Of a DNA stretch of 64,000 nucleotides, positions 36,408 through 45,568 are shown one piece after another. Origin of the DNA: VAZQ01 sp963841105 (lineage in GTDB: Bacteria > Pseudomonadota > Alphaproteobacteria > Rhizobiales > Xanthobacteraceae); NCBI GenBank assembly GCA_963841105.1, contig CAWJCB010000034.1, positions 248,001-312,000 of the forward strand, read 5' to 3'. The notes under the pieces are model-generated. The model ran no database searches. It was not told the origin of the DNA and saw nothing but the letters and a program-made list of their open reading frames with translations. The number at the start of each line of letters is the position of its first letter. Positions within the stretch are counted from its first letter, which is position 1. A program made the translations under genes and the position numbers.

Positions 36408-38336
36408 ATGCCAGCTGCTGCAACCGCGGTCACCGCTGCAATCATAATTGCAGCTCTCTATTTCGGCCGCGAAGTGTTTGTTCCGATTGCGCTCGCCATT
36501 CTGCTGAGCTTTGTCCTTGCTCCTCTGGTTCGGCTGCTGCAGCGCTGGCGCATTCCGCGCGGCATTGCGGTGATCAGCGTCGTCGTTTTGGCATTCATCG
36601 CAATCTTCGCGCTGGCGGGCGTGATTGCAACCCAGGTGGCCGAGCTCGCCCGCGAGCTCCCGCGCTACCAATTCACGATGCGACAGAAGATACAGTCGCT
36701 GCGCGGCACTGCTGCGACAAGCGGTACCCTCGAACGAGCGGCCGGCGTCCTGCAAGACCTCAGCAAAGAGCTCAAGAGCCCGGCAGCGGAGACCCCCGAT
36801 AAGATGCAGCTTCCCGCACCGGGACAGGAGGCCAGGCCCATACCGGTAGAGGTGCGCCAACCTCCTCCCACGGCGCTGGAGAATGTCGCCGCGCTGATCG
36901 CGCCGCTGCTGCAACCCCTGACGACCACCGGCATCAGCGCGATATTTGTCATCTTCATTCTTTTTCAGCGGGAAGATCTGCGCAACCGATTTGTAAAGCT
37001 CGCCGGTGCGCACGACCTGCAAAGAACAACGGTTGCCCTCGACGATGCAGCAACTCGCCTGAGCCGGCTATATCTCGTTCAGCTCGCCTTGAACGCGGCG
37101 TTCGGGATAGTCATCGGCATCGGGTTGTGGGTGATCGGAGTGCCCAGCCCGGCGCTCTGGGGCATCCTGGCCGCTATTCTTCGCTTCGTGCCCTACATCG
37201 GCGCATTCATATCGGCTGTGTTTCCGCTCATCCTTGCCGCCGCGGTGGACCCGGGCTGGTCGATGCTGCTCTGGACCGTGGCACTCTTTCTGGTCGTCGA
37301 GCCCGTCGTCGGGCAAGTGATCGAGCCGCTGCTCTATGGTCACAGCACTGGTCTATCGCCGATCGCAGTCGTGGCCTCCGCCACGCTGTGGACTGCGCTT
37401 TGGGGACCTGTCGGACTCGTTCTCGCCACCCCTCTCACGGTATGTCTGGTCGTGCTTGGACGGCATGTGGAGCGTTTCAAGTTCTTCGACGTAATGCTTG
37501 GCGACCGTCCAGCGCTCTCGCCGCCCGAGCTTTTCTATCAACGAATGCTGGCCGAAGATCCGATGGAGGCTGTAGGTCAGGCCGAGGAGTTCCTCAAGGA
37601 GCGGTCGCTGTCGAGCTACTATGACGAGATTGCGCTGCCGGGTCTGCGGCTTGCTCAAATCGATGTTTCGCGAAAGGCGCTGGACCGCGCGCAGACCGAG
37701 AAAATCAAGCTCGCGGTCGCCGAAGTGATCGAGCAACTCGCGGATCAGGAGGACAGAGAGCCCGACCGAGCGAAAGCCGCGCGGGATGCCGATGCTGCGG
37801 CTGCGCCAGAAAGCGCGCGTGCCGAACCGGTTGCCGAAGTGCCGATGCTTGTAAAAGCCCAACTGGCGCCCGACTGGCAGACCGAAGTGCCGGTGCTCTG
37901 TGTTGCGGGTCGCGGGCCGCTCGATGAAGCCATCGCTTTGATGCTTGCACAGCTTCTGAACAAGCATGGCCTCGGAACGCAATCAGCAGCAGCCGACACG
38001 ATCAGCGGAGCAACCCTTCTGCGAGAGGAAGCCGCAGCGGCTGCGATGGTGTGCCTGTCCTATCTCGATGCCAGCAGCCTGACGCATATGCGCTACGCGG
38101 TGCGCCGGCTTCGCCGAAAGCTTCCCGCTGCCAAGGTCATTGTCGGCTGCTGGATGCGGGAAAGCAGCGACCTCCCAACCGGTGAAACGCTCAATGCCGA
38201 TGCCGTGGCGACAACGCTGCGAGAGGCGTTGCAGCTTTGCGTGCGGGCAGCTCAGGATGCGACAATCGCATCTGCTGCCGAGGCGAATGTAGTCGCCCTC
38301 GCGGCATCGGTAGACCCGGTTGCGGTCGCGCTATGA
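36408..38336 (+). CDS. AI-2E-family transporter with long cytoplasmic C-terminal extension
   Basis: 642 aa. Residues 1-345 are an AI-2E/PerM membrane domain (REVFVPIALAILLSFVLAPLVRLLQRW, ILRFVPYIGAFISAVFPL, GLSPIAVVASATLWTALWGPVGLVLATPL). Residues about 350-642 are soluble and not part of the usual family (about 350 aa). Within it, VPVLCVAGRGPLDEAIALML to KVIVGCWMRE resembles a Rossmann-like or B12-binding-type alpha/beta domain but lacks the cobalamin DxHxxG motif. Exporter substrate unknown. This is the second AI-2E gene in the window, and the intact one. ATG 36408 has only a weak ribosome site. Confidence 0.82.
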   Translation: MPAAATAVTAAIIIAALYFGREVFVPIALAILLSFVLAPLVRLLQRWRIPRGIAVISVVVLAFIAIFALAGVIATQVAELARELPRYQFTMRQKIQSLRGTAATSGTLERAAGVLQDLSKELKSPAAETPDKMQLPAPGQEARPIPVEVRQPPPTALENVAALIAPLLQPLTTTGISAIFVIFILFQREDLRNRFVKLAGAHDLQRTTVALDDAATRLSRLYLVQLALNAAFGIVIGIGLWVIGVPSPALWGILAAILRFVPYIGAFISAVFPLILAAAVDPGWSMLLWTVALFLVVEPVVGQVIEPLLYGHSTGLSPIAVVASATLWTALWGPVGLVLATPLTVCLVVLGRHVERFKFFDVMLGDRPALSPPELFYQRMLAEDPMEAVGQAEEFLKERSLSSYYDEIALPGLRLAQIDVSRKALDRAQTEKIKLAVAEVIEQLADQEDREPDRAKAARDADAAAAPESARAEPVAEVPMLVKAQLAPDWQTEVPVLCVAGRGPLDEAIALMLAQLLNKHGLGTQSAAADTISGATLLREEAAAAAMVCLSYLDASSLTHMRYAVRRLRRKLPAAKVIVGCWMRESSDLPTGETLNADAVATTLREALQLCVRAAQDATIASAAEANVVALAASVDPVAVAL

Positions 38337-38342
38337 CGCTTC

Positions 38343-39455
38343 TCATGCCGCGGCGGCCGCTTTGCCGATCGCCGCATTCACCCGCGGCATCACCTCCTCC
38401 GCCATCAGCTGCATGGACCGCTTGTTGAGCGCCGGCTCGACCCAGTCCATGCCGGCATAGACGAGCTCGCCGAACTCGCCGATCTCCTCGCGCAGCGCCA
38501 AAATCCCATCAACAACCTTGCTGACGCCGCCGTAGATGACGCAGTGCTCCATCACGTACTCGTCGGTGATCTCATCGTCGGGCTGATCCCTGTAGGATTT
38601 GAACACATAGAGCCGCTTGCCCCGCTTCATTTTCGCGCGCATCTGCTGATAATAGAATCGATAAGGACTTTTCTCGTCATAACGGGCATAGCGCGCGGCA
38701 ACCCGGTCGTCGTCATGCACGAAGATGGCGCGGGCGACGCGCCAGTCCTCGACGTTCGCTTGCATGCCCACCTCCGCCTTGCCCTTCGAATAATTTTCCC
38801 AATGCGATTTAAGATGCCTGGAAAGCAGGAAATTCGCAGAAAGCGGATGAAAGTCGCGCTTGCCCATCAGCTCCACCCCAGGCGAATAGGGCGCAACAAC
38901 CGTGCCCACAATCTCCGGCCGTGGCTGCTGATAGGGCTTGCCCATGTAACCGACCCCGAGCTCAAGCGCCATGGTGCGGGCGGTCAACACTTTGTAGCGG
39001 TTATCCGGAAAATCGATATCGTAAGGCGGCCCGCCCTCCCAAATGGCGAGTATCACATCGATCGCCTCGGCGAACATCTTGTTGCGATCCTGATCGAGTA
39101 TGCCGAGCGCCTCGGCATCCGAGGTCAGCGCGCCGGGACTGATACCGAGGATGAAGCGGCCCTGCGCCAGATGATCGAACATCGCCGCCTGCACGGCAAT
39201 CAGCACCGGATGCATGTGCGACAGGTTTGACGTGCCGGTTGCCAACTTTATCCGCTTTGTTTCCGGGATGAGAGACGCCTGGAACATCATGCTGTTGGTG
39301 ATATTCTCGCACGCGTCGGTGAGATGCTCGCCCATGAACGCATCATGGAAGCCGAGCCTGTCGGCAAGAATGATGGCCTCGCGATCCTCTTGCAACGTTT
39401 CGGTCCAGCTCCGGTGCATCGGGTGAACCGGCATGGTGAAATAACCCAGCCTCAT
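38343..39455 (-). CDS. luciferase-like (LLM class) flavin-dependent monooxygenase
   Basis: 370 aa. The N-terminus RLGYFTMPVHPMHRSWTETL, the segment LADRLGFHDAFMGEHLTD, and the phosphate-binding part FDHLAQGRFILGISPG identify the bacterial luciferase-like family using reduced flavin. A C-terminal His-cap region (DEYVMEHCVIYGGVSKVVDGI) is normal. ATG 39455 has GGAG about 9 nt upstream; the frame continuing to 39857 is not coding. Substrates in this family range from alkanesulfonates to heterocycles. It is convergent with the AI-2E gene, 6 bp apart. Confidence 0.88.
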   Translation of the reverse strand: MRLGYFTMPVHPMHRSWTETLQEDREAIILADRLGFHDAFMGEHLTDACENITNSMMFQASLIPETKRIKLATGTSNLSHMHPVLIAVQAAMFDHLAQGRFILGISPGALTSDAEALGILDQDRNKMFAEAIDVILAIWEGGPPYDIDFPDNRYKVLTARTMALELGVGYMGKPYQQPRPEIVGTVVAPYSPGVELMGKRDFHPLSANFLLSRHLKSHWENYSKGKAEVGMQANVEDWRVARAIFVHDDDRVAARYARYDEKSPYRFYYQQMRAKMKRGKRLYVFKSYRDQPDDEITDEYVMEHCVIYGGVSKVVDGILALREEIGEFGELVYAGMDWVEPALNKRSMQLMAEEVMPRVNAAIGKAAAAA

Positions 39456-39927
39456 CGAATTCTCCGACCTGTCCCTTGCCGCCGCAACGTAAAGCAATTC
39501 CGTTGAAATTGACACGCCGTAGGGGTTCTTCACCCTCCCGCAGGGGTCGGATGGGCGCGCAGGCGCGCGCATTCCGGGTGAGGGGGTCTCGATCCGCTGG
39601 GGGTGGCGGTTCAATCGGATCGTGCAGCGCGATCCGACCTGTTCGCCCACAGTCGAACCGCTCGGCCAACTCGATGCCGCCCGGGTAAACCCGAAGCGGG
39701 CGAGGAGAGGCAAACGGAGTTCTGTCGCTTCGCAGCTGATCCCATTTCGATCGAGACACGCTTTAGCGTATCCCGTTCGTCTGTGCGACATGCACGGCGC
39801 ACGCGTGCGCCGCCGCCAACCAAGGTCGCGCGGGACATTGTAGCCGCGCAGCAACAACTCTCGGCTTTGTGCTGCAATCGAGCGGTAAAGGCCGATTCCT
39901 ATCTTGACCCATCCGCGTCATCATTGA
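39456..39927. other. intergenic, nothing recognised
   Basis: Between the monooxygenase gene start and the cobalamin riboswitch. Frames on both strands are Arg-rich shadows. It should contain the two divergent promoters. Confidence 0.4.
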
Positions 39928-40135
39928 ATGCTGACGGCGTGCTGGTTTTCCGGGTCGCACCGGGAAGACAACAGGGAACACGGATCGGCATTCGTGCTGC
40001 AACCGTGGCTGCCCCCGCAACTGTAAGCGGCGAGCCTTGCGTCCGTGTCAGCCACTGGGAAACTGGGAAGGCTGGACACAAGGCGGTGACCCGCAAGCCA
40101 GGAGACCTGCCAGCGCAGTCACCCAACCGGTGGGC
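39928..40135 (+). promoter_or_regulatory. cobalamin riboswitch
   Basis: The B12 box AGCCAGGAGACCTGCC is exact at 40096-40111. Upstream are the other conserved parts: GGGTCGCACCGGGAA near 39953 and GCCCCCGCAACTGTAAGCGG at 40011-40030. It lies about 210 nt before the TonB-receptor ATG on the same strand, so it is expected to shut off receptor synthesis when adenosylcobalamin is plentiful. The ends given are approximate. Confidence 0.92.
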
Positions 40136-40347
40136 GGGGCGTACCACACGGAGCGGCTGTTCGCAGCGGTGACACCGATGCGAAGGCCGTGTGATTTTCT
40201 CACGACGGCGAGCGTACGTGCGGAAGAATTCGTCGGCGTCAACGCCGGCGGACACGGCTGCCGTCGTGCGCATACGTCCTTCGCCTTGGCCCGTTGATCG
40301 GGTGCGCACTTGCGCTTACGCGCGCCCACAGGCGAAGGACGCGTGAT

Positions 40348-42664
40348 ATGGGAAGACATAAGTTTTACGCGGCGCTGATTGGCTTCGTCGCGGCATCGGG
40401 TCTGACTTGCGCCGGGGCTCAGAACGCGGCAGTCGAGCTTTCGGATGTAAATGTTTCAGCCAGCCGGCTGATCGCCTCGGAGCCAAAGACGCCGGCGCCG
40501 GCGCGCGAGCGTCCGGTCTCGCGCCCTGCAACAACAACAACCTCCGCGCCGCCATCGGGAGAACGTCCATCGCGAAGACGCTCCGCCCCTGCAGCCGCAA
40601 CACCGCAGCAGCCGGCAGCCTCGCAAACGCCGTCAGCGCCATCGGGCATCCTCACCGGCACCATTGTCACCGGCGCCTCCTCGACGGTGATCACCGCCGC
40701 CGAGATCGAGCGTTCGCCCGGACTGACGTTGCAGGATATCCTGTCACGTGAGCCGGGAGTGCAGGTCACCAGCCTGTTCGGTGGCGTGAACGGGGCGCGC
40801 TCCACCGTCGACCTGCGCGGGTTTGGGGCGACGGCTTCCAACAATACTCTGGTGCTCATCAATGGCCGTCGCATCAATGACCTCGACCTGGAGGCGGTCG
40901 ATCTGAGCACGATACCGCGCGAAAGCATCGAACGTGTCGAGATCACGCGCGGGAACAGCGGCACGGTCCTTTATGGCGACGGCGCCGTGGGTGGTGTGAT
41001 CAACATCATCACCAAGACCGGCGTAGGCGCGCAGCCCTTTGCGCGAGAACAGGTTGCAAACGGCAGTTTCGGGAGCAGGGAGGGCACGGTATCCGCCGGC
41101 GGTTCGGCCGGCGCGTTCTCCGCGACTGTGTTCGGCAGCAGCTTCAGCTCGAACGGGTATCGCGCCAACAACCGATACCGCGAGAACAGCGCTGTCGGCG
41201 ATTTTCGTTACAGCACGGACATCGGCAGCTATTATCTCAACATCTCCGGAGACGTGCAGCATCTCGGCTTGCCGGGGGCTCGTCTGGTGCAGGCTTCGAC
41301 CGGGATCAATCAGCTGATCACCGACCCGATGGGCGCTACGACCCCTTTCGACAATGTCGACACGCACAGGTCGGGCCTGACGACCGGCGTTACATGGAAT
41401 ATCGCATCCGGGGCGGAGCTGATTGTGGACGGGGGGGTGCGCCAGAAAAAGCAGCGCGCCGCTTTTTTCGGCTCGTTCTTTGATGTCAGCAGCGGCGACC
41501 CCAGGGCCTATTTCGAGGCGGCGCTGCAAACGGCGTCGTTAACACCCCGGCTGAAGATCGAACTCGGGCCTGTTCGGCCTGCCGATCCGATCCCTGGGCG
41601 GCCTTGATTACTATAATACGGGCTACGACTCCCCCCGCGGCCTGTCCCAGGAAACCCCGCCCATTCATCGCTACGATCTGCGCCAGAGCTCATTGGCTGC
41701 ATACTGGCAGCAGACGGTCACATTACCCACGAGCACGGACGTGGCGGCCGGCTACCGTTGGCAGCGCACCAGCATCAAGGCGCACGACCAGTTGGACCTG
41801 ACCGCACCGGGGGCTTTTCCGGTCTTTTGCGACCCGTTCTTTGGCTGCTTCGGCGACACGCAGGGAATCCCGCTCGACAAGCATGAAGACAATCGCGCGT
41901 ATCATATCGGCTTCGAGCACCGTTTCAACGCGGTGCTCACCATATTCGGGCGGCATGCATCAAGCTTCCGCGTGCCCAATGTTGACGAGCGGGTGGGCAT
42001 GGTGACGGCGCAAAACGGCGTGCCCACCACCTTCGATCTGCGCACGCAGAGATCCAAGGATTTCGAAGGCGGGTTGCGCGTCAAGGTCGGATCGCTCGAT
42101 GCCCAATGGAGCATCTACGACATGCACCTCGTCGACGAGATTTATTTCCGTTATGCGCCCGGTTTCATCGTGAGCAACACGAACCTCGATCCGACTCGCC
42201 GCTACGGGAACGAAACCATTGTCAACCTGGCGCTCACCAATTCCATCCGCATCAAAAGCGGCTGGGCATATACGCGCTCGATCTTTACCGCGGGAATGTT
42301 CGCCGGCCATGACGTTCCGCTGGTGTCGCGGCAGACCGGGAGCTTGGGCGTTGTCTGGGACATCTGGCAGAGATACCTCACCGTGGACGGCACGGTTCGC
42401 TATATCGGCGCCCGACGAATGGACAATGACCAGTTCGGCCTCCAGCCACTCGTCCCCGAGCACACGCTCGTCGACGTGCGCATCGGCGGAACCTACCAGA
42501 ACTTCTTCTGGTCATTTGCGGTGCAGAATATCTTCAATATCTTCTATTTCGACTATGCGATCGCGAGTCCTTTCCCCTTCGGGCCGGGCAGCGAGATCGG
42601 GAAATACAACGCCTATCCGCAGACGGGGCGCAGTTACCTGCTCAAGGCGGGGGCAAAGCTCTGA
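40348..42664 (+). pseudogene. TonB-dependent outer-membrane receptor, BtuB-like, frameshifted
   Basis: Outer-membrane receptor of about 770 aa if corrected. Seen: signal peptide (AALIGFVAASGLTCAGAQ), a Pro/Ala/Thr-rich linker, plug domain (LQDILSREPGVQV, NNTLVLINGRRINDLD, IPRESIERVEITRGNSGTVLYGDGAVGGVINIITK), then beta-barrel strands to the aromatic C-terminus (GRSYLLKAGAKL). The frame shifts at about 41563, where ATCGAA is followed by one extra base before TCGGGCCTGTTCGG (net +1). The cobalamin riboswitch upstream indicates vitamin B12 or another corrinoid as substrate. AAGGAC lies 7 nt before ATG 40348. Confidence 0.87.
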
Positions 42665-42756
42665 TCGGCGCTGTGCAGGATGGCCCATCGTAATCGCAGT
42701 CGCAACCGCGGCGCGCTCCAGTGAAAGTTATCCCGAGCTCAACTGAAGGCACGCCC

Positions 42757-43242
42757 TTAATACGGCAGTGGTCCTCGCGGCAATGGAACCCCGAGTTGAA
42801 CGAATGCAATATACGTTGCGACAACGCTTGGAACTGCAATGAGCAGCGCCTGCTTCAGGCTCATGCCGCCGAGTCCGCGCATCACGAGCAGCATCACAGC
42901 GCTTGTGGCCAACACGAAACCGACTTTGGCCAGCATAAGCGCGTAGAGAACGAACGCGCTCGCCGCGATTGGAATCTGCCAGGACTCCGAGTTGAATCGG
43001 GCAGAGCCCGAATTGCTGACATATGGATTCAGAGCGATCCCAACTCCGAACAGCAGCAGAAGAGACGCCAACGATTTTGGAAAGAATCCTGAGTCGGGTT
43101 GGCGAAGCGATCCGAACGGCAAGCCTGATGCCTCAAACAACGCGCCGATCGCCACGACCACCAGCACCGCGCCGCTGAGACGATCGGGGCGTCTGATCAC
43201 AGATCGGCCTAGCCTTGTAAGTAGTCCTTCATTCATGATCAT
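42757..43242 (-). CDS. tctB: tripartite tricarboxylate transporter small membrane subunit (TctB)
   Basis: 161 aa with four hydrophobic segments (SGAVLVVVAIGALFEASGL, SLASLLLLFGVGIAL, AASAFVLYALMLAKVGFVLA, AVPSVVATYIAFVQLGV) and the family pattern QPDSGFFPK. TctB is the small integral subunit that works with TctA and a TctC binding protein. Here it is separated by about 4 kb from the TctA-TctC fusion gene and is divergent from a GntR gene, with a CTGTATACAG palindrome between them. Confidence 0.85.
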   Translation of the reverse strand: MIMNEGLLTRLGRSVIRRPDRLSGAVLVVVAIGALFEASGLPFGSLRQPDSGFFPKSLASLLLLFGVGIALNPYVSNSGSARFNSESWQIPIAASAFVLYALMLAKVGFVLATSAVMLLVMRGLGGMSLKQALLIAVPSVVATYIAFVQLGVPLPRGPLPY

Positions 43243-43265
43243 GTTATTCAGGGGCCGGTGGCTTT

Positions 43266-43275
43266 CTGTATACAG
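43266..43275. promoter_or_regulatory. GntR/FCD operator candidate 1
   Basis: CTGTATACAG, a perfect palindrome between divergent tctB and gntR. FCD-type GntR regulators commonly bind palindromes with a central GTATAC. Related sites occur at 45426 and 50001. Confidence 0.55.
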
Positions 43276-43333
43276 TCTACTATGTCAATGGGCAACGTCA
43301 ACGCCGAGCACATGCCAGGGTTGGCGCTTATAG

Positions 43334-44125
43334 ATGGATCTTTGCGCAGTGGATCAAGACACGCGGAAGCGGCTACGGCCAAAAATCAGCTCTAAGAAGT
43401 TTGAGCGAATGAGGTGGGATCCAAATCTTCGGGAACGCAAGACGATCACCGATTATTTGGCGACAGCTTTACGAACGGCAATCTACGATGGACAATTCGC
43501 AGATAACGAGGAGCTTAACCAAGTTGAGCTGGCTGAATTCTTTGGGGTGTCGCGCGTTCCGATCCGCGAAGCCCTACGTCAGCTCCAGGCCGAAGGGCTG
43601 GTGAAGAATGTTGCCCACCATCGCACCATTGTTACCGGAATGACGCTGCCGCAGATCATCGAAGCCATTGAAATGCGCTCCGTTCTGGAGGGCTACCTGT
43701 TGCGGAAAGCCGGCCAGCGTTTCGCACAGGCCGATATTGACCGGCTCACTGCGATTTGCAACGAGACCGACAAAATCAAAGACTATGGCTCGCGCTGGGT
43801 CGTGAAGAATTGGGAGTTCCATCGCGCACTTTACGGCCCCTCGGAATCGCCATTGGTCATCGAGACGGTTGAACGTATTCTATCGAACGTTGAGCGCTAT
43901 GCACGCCGAACTGGCAGCATCGACCGCCTGCGACGGGCCGCAGTCGAGCACCGGGAAGTCCTTCGCGCCATCAAGAGCAATGACTTTGCCAAGGCCAGCG
44001 CGTTGCTGGAGCGGCATATCCTGCACACCCGAGACGTGATCACGCGCGGGCTCGACCGCACCAGCGCCAGCCCAGCTGCACGACCGCCGAAAAGAATGAA
44101 AAAAGAGCCGACGCCTCGAAAATAA
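43334..44125 (+). CDS. GntR-family transcriptional regulator (FCD/FadR-like)
   Basis: 263 aa. Winged helix at about residues 35-105 (QVELAEFFGVSRVPIREALRQLQAEGLV is the recognition helix region), then an FCD ligand-binding domain with the acidic/His ligands of the metal-binding subclass (EMRSVLEGYLLR, NWEFHRALYG, EHREVLRAIKSNDFAKASALLERHI). Such regulators usually repress uptake and catabolic genes until an organic acid is bound. It is divergent from tctB, and similar palindromes flank the other tct genes. ATG 43334 is the first in frame; ATG 43409 is possible. Confidence 0.9.
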   Translation: MDLCAVDQDTRKRLRPKISSKKFERMRWDPNLRERKTITDYLATALRTAIYDGQFADNEELNQVELAEFFGVSRVPIREALRQLQAEGLVKNVAHHRTIVTGMTLPQIIEAIEMRSVLEGYLLRKAGQRFAQADIDRLTAICNETDKIKDYGSRWVVKNWEFHRALYGPSESPLVIETVERILSNVERYARRTGSIDRLRRAAVEHREVLRAIKSNDFAKASALLERHILHTRDVITRGLDRTSASPAARPPKRMKKEPTPRK

Positions 44126-44282
44126 TCGATGGCGGCGGCGGCGCTTCGCCAGAATATCCTGAGAGCCATTTCAGTTCCGCGGCGAGAACCGCAGTTCTCT
44201 GTCTTGTCAAGGCGTAAGCGGCTTGAGGATAGCGGCCCGGGCGGACTGCCGCACTAAAACAGGTCGTGAGGTCAATCGCGGT

Positions 44283-44385
44283 GTCATGCCCCGCGCACGC
44301 ATGCGGGGCATCCAGTAAGCAATGCGCATCAGCACAATGCTCGCGTTCGGTGGCTACTGGATCGTCCGCCTGCGCGGACGATGAC
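44283..44385. repeat. dispersed double-hairpin repeat, copy 3 (inverted)
   Basis: GTCATGCCCCGC hairpin, CCAGTAAGCAATGC...GGCTACTGGAT, then the ATCGTCCGCC hairpin ending GATGAC: the reverse complement layout of the copies at 899 and 20351. It lies between convergent gntR and the binding-protein-like gene. Confidence 0.75.
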
Positions 44386-44449
44386 GACCGAGACTGACTT
44401 AAACTACTCTATCCTGGCGCCCCATGGCGGAGCGCCCGGACTTGGAGAG

Positions 44450-45364
44450 CTAGGCGACGCGGTTGCAGACCATGTCGCCGTATTTGGCGTCCTTCGCGAC
44501 AAGATCCCATGTCAGCATCCAGCTATATGCCCGTTCAAATTCGGCCTGCGAATACGGCGCCGGATCGACATAACGCAGTCGTGGCAGGTAGAAGTCCTCC
44601 GGCTTGAGCTGCTTGGCATACTGTTGCGGAATTTCATCGATCAAATAGTGGATGTATTTGCGCTTGTCGCTATTGATCAGTTTTACCGCCTTCTTCACCG
44701 CACGATTCGCCGCATCCCAGATTTTCGAATCGAGCGCCGCGCCGGCATTCTCGGTGCCCTGATAAAAGGTGCCAATGAGCTCCTTGCAGCCATTCTTGTG
44801 AGCCAATGTTACCCACGGCTCCATCAGCGTTGCTGCATCTGTTTCACCGCTCATGAGCGACTCGTAGCGCTCCCCAACGGTGCCCGAATGAACGACGTTG
44901 ATCTCCTCGCGTGGCATAAAACCTTCCATCATCGCCAGCGTGGCGTAGTGCGAGCCTTGATGAAACTGCACACCGACCTTCTTTCCGGCAAGATTGATCG
45001 GCGCGTCCACGGGGGAATCTCCGCGAACAAAAATGGATTGATAGACCATGGCAGGACGGCGGGCGACGATCGGTCCTTTTGGGTTGTCGACCGTCCGCCG
45101 AATCTGGCCCCACTCGCAAGCACGATAGATGTCGGCCTTGCCCTGCTCGAACGCCTTCTGGTAGTTCGTAGAGCTGACGAGATGATGGTCCCGGCTGCGC
45201 GGATCATTCCAGTCGAATTTCGTCTTGATGCTCGGCGTGATGATCTCGAGCTCGAGACCTTCGTCCTTGGCGGTGTAGTCGCGCGCCACAAACCAGTGCA
45301 AACCAAGCACGGCTTCGGCGCTTTCGATCACAAGCTTTGTGCGATTACCGACCATTGTAGCCAT
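44450..45364 (-). CDS. periplasmic-binding-protein-like protein without signal peptide
   Basis: 304 aa of the type II binding-protein fold (NMT1/THI5 or 4,5-dihydroxyphthalate decarboxylase-like). Typical parts are NLAGKKVGVQFHQGSHYATLAMME, VVHSGTVGERYESLMSGETDAATLMEPWV and KKAVKLINSDKRKYI. The N-terminus (VGNRTKLVIESAEAVLGLHW) has no signal peptide, so it is probably cytoplasmic. It may be an enzyme or cytosolic sensor rather than a transport component; 4,5-dihydroxyphthalate decarboxylases share this fold. ATG 45364 has AGGAG 6-7 nt upstream. A GntR-like palindrome lies between it and the divergent tctC gene. Confidence 0.7.
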   Translation of the reverse strand: MATMVGNRTKLVIESAEAVLGLHWFVARDYTAKDEGLELEIITPSIKTKFDWNDPRSRDHHLVSSTNYQKAFEQGKADIYRACEWGQIRRTVDNPKGPIVARRPAMVYQSIFVRGDSPVDAPINLAGKKVGVQFHQGSHYATLAMMEGFMPREEINVVHSGTVGERYESLMSGETDAATLMEPWVTLAHKNGCKELIGTFYQGTENAGAALDSKIWDAANRAVKKAVKLINSDKRKYIHYLIDEIPQQYAKQLKPEDFYLPRLRYVDPAPYSQAEFERAYSWMLTWDLVAKDAKYGDMVCNRVA

Positions 45365-45425
45365 TGTTTTCTCCTGTCGTAACGAAAGCCACGGACGCCG
45401 CAGGTTTTAGCAGCGCCTGGAGAAA

Positions 45426-45435
45426 CTGTCTACAG
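45426..45435. promoter_or_regulatory. GntR/FCD operator candidate 2
   Basis: CTGTCTACAG, nine of ten bases of the palindrome at 43266, in the intergenic region between the divergent binding-protein-like and tctC genes. Confidence 0.45.
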
Positions 45436-45568
45436 TATTCTTTCTGCACTAGACGCGCAACGTCATAGGCATTTCAATTTGACTTACGACGGCGCAGGTG
45501 CGCCAATCCTCAGCTTTGCCGCGCCAGCAACCAGCCGACGCCCGCCCGACAACGCCGGGGAGAATAAA

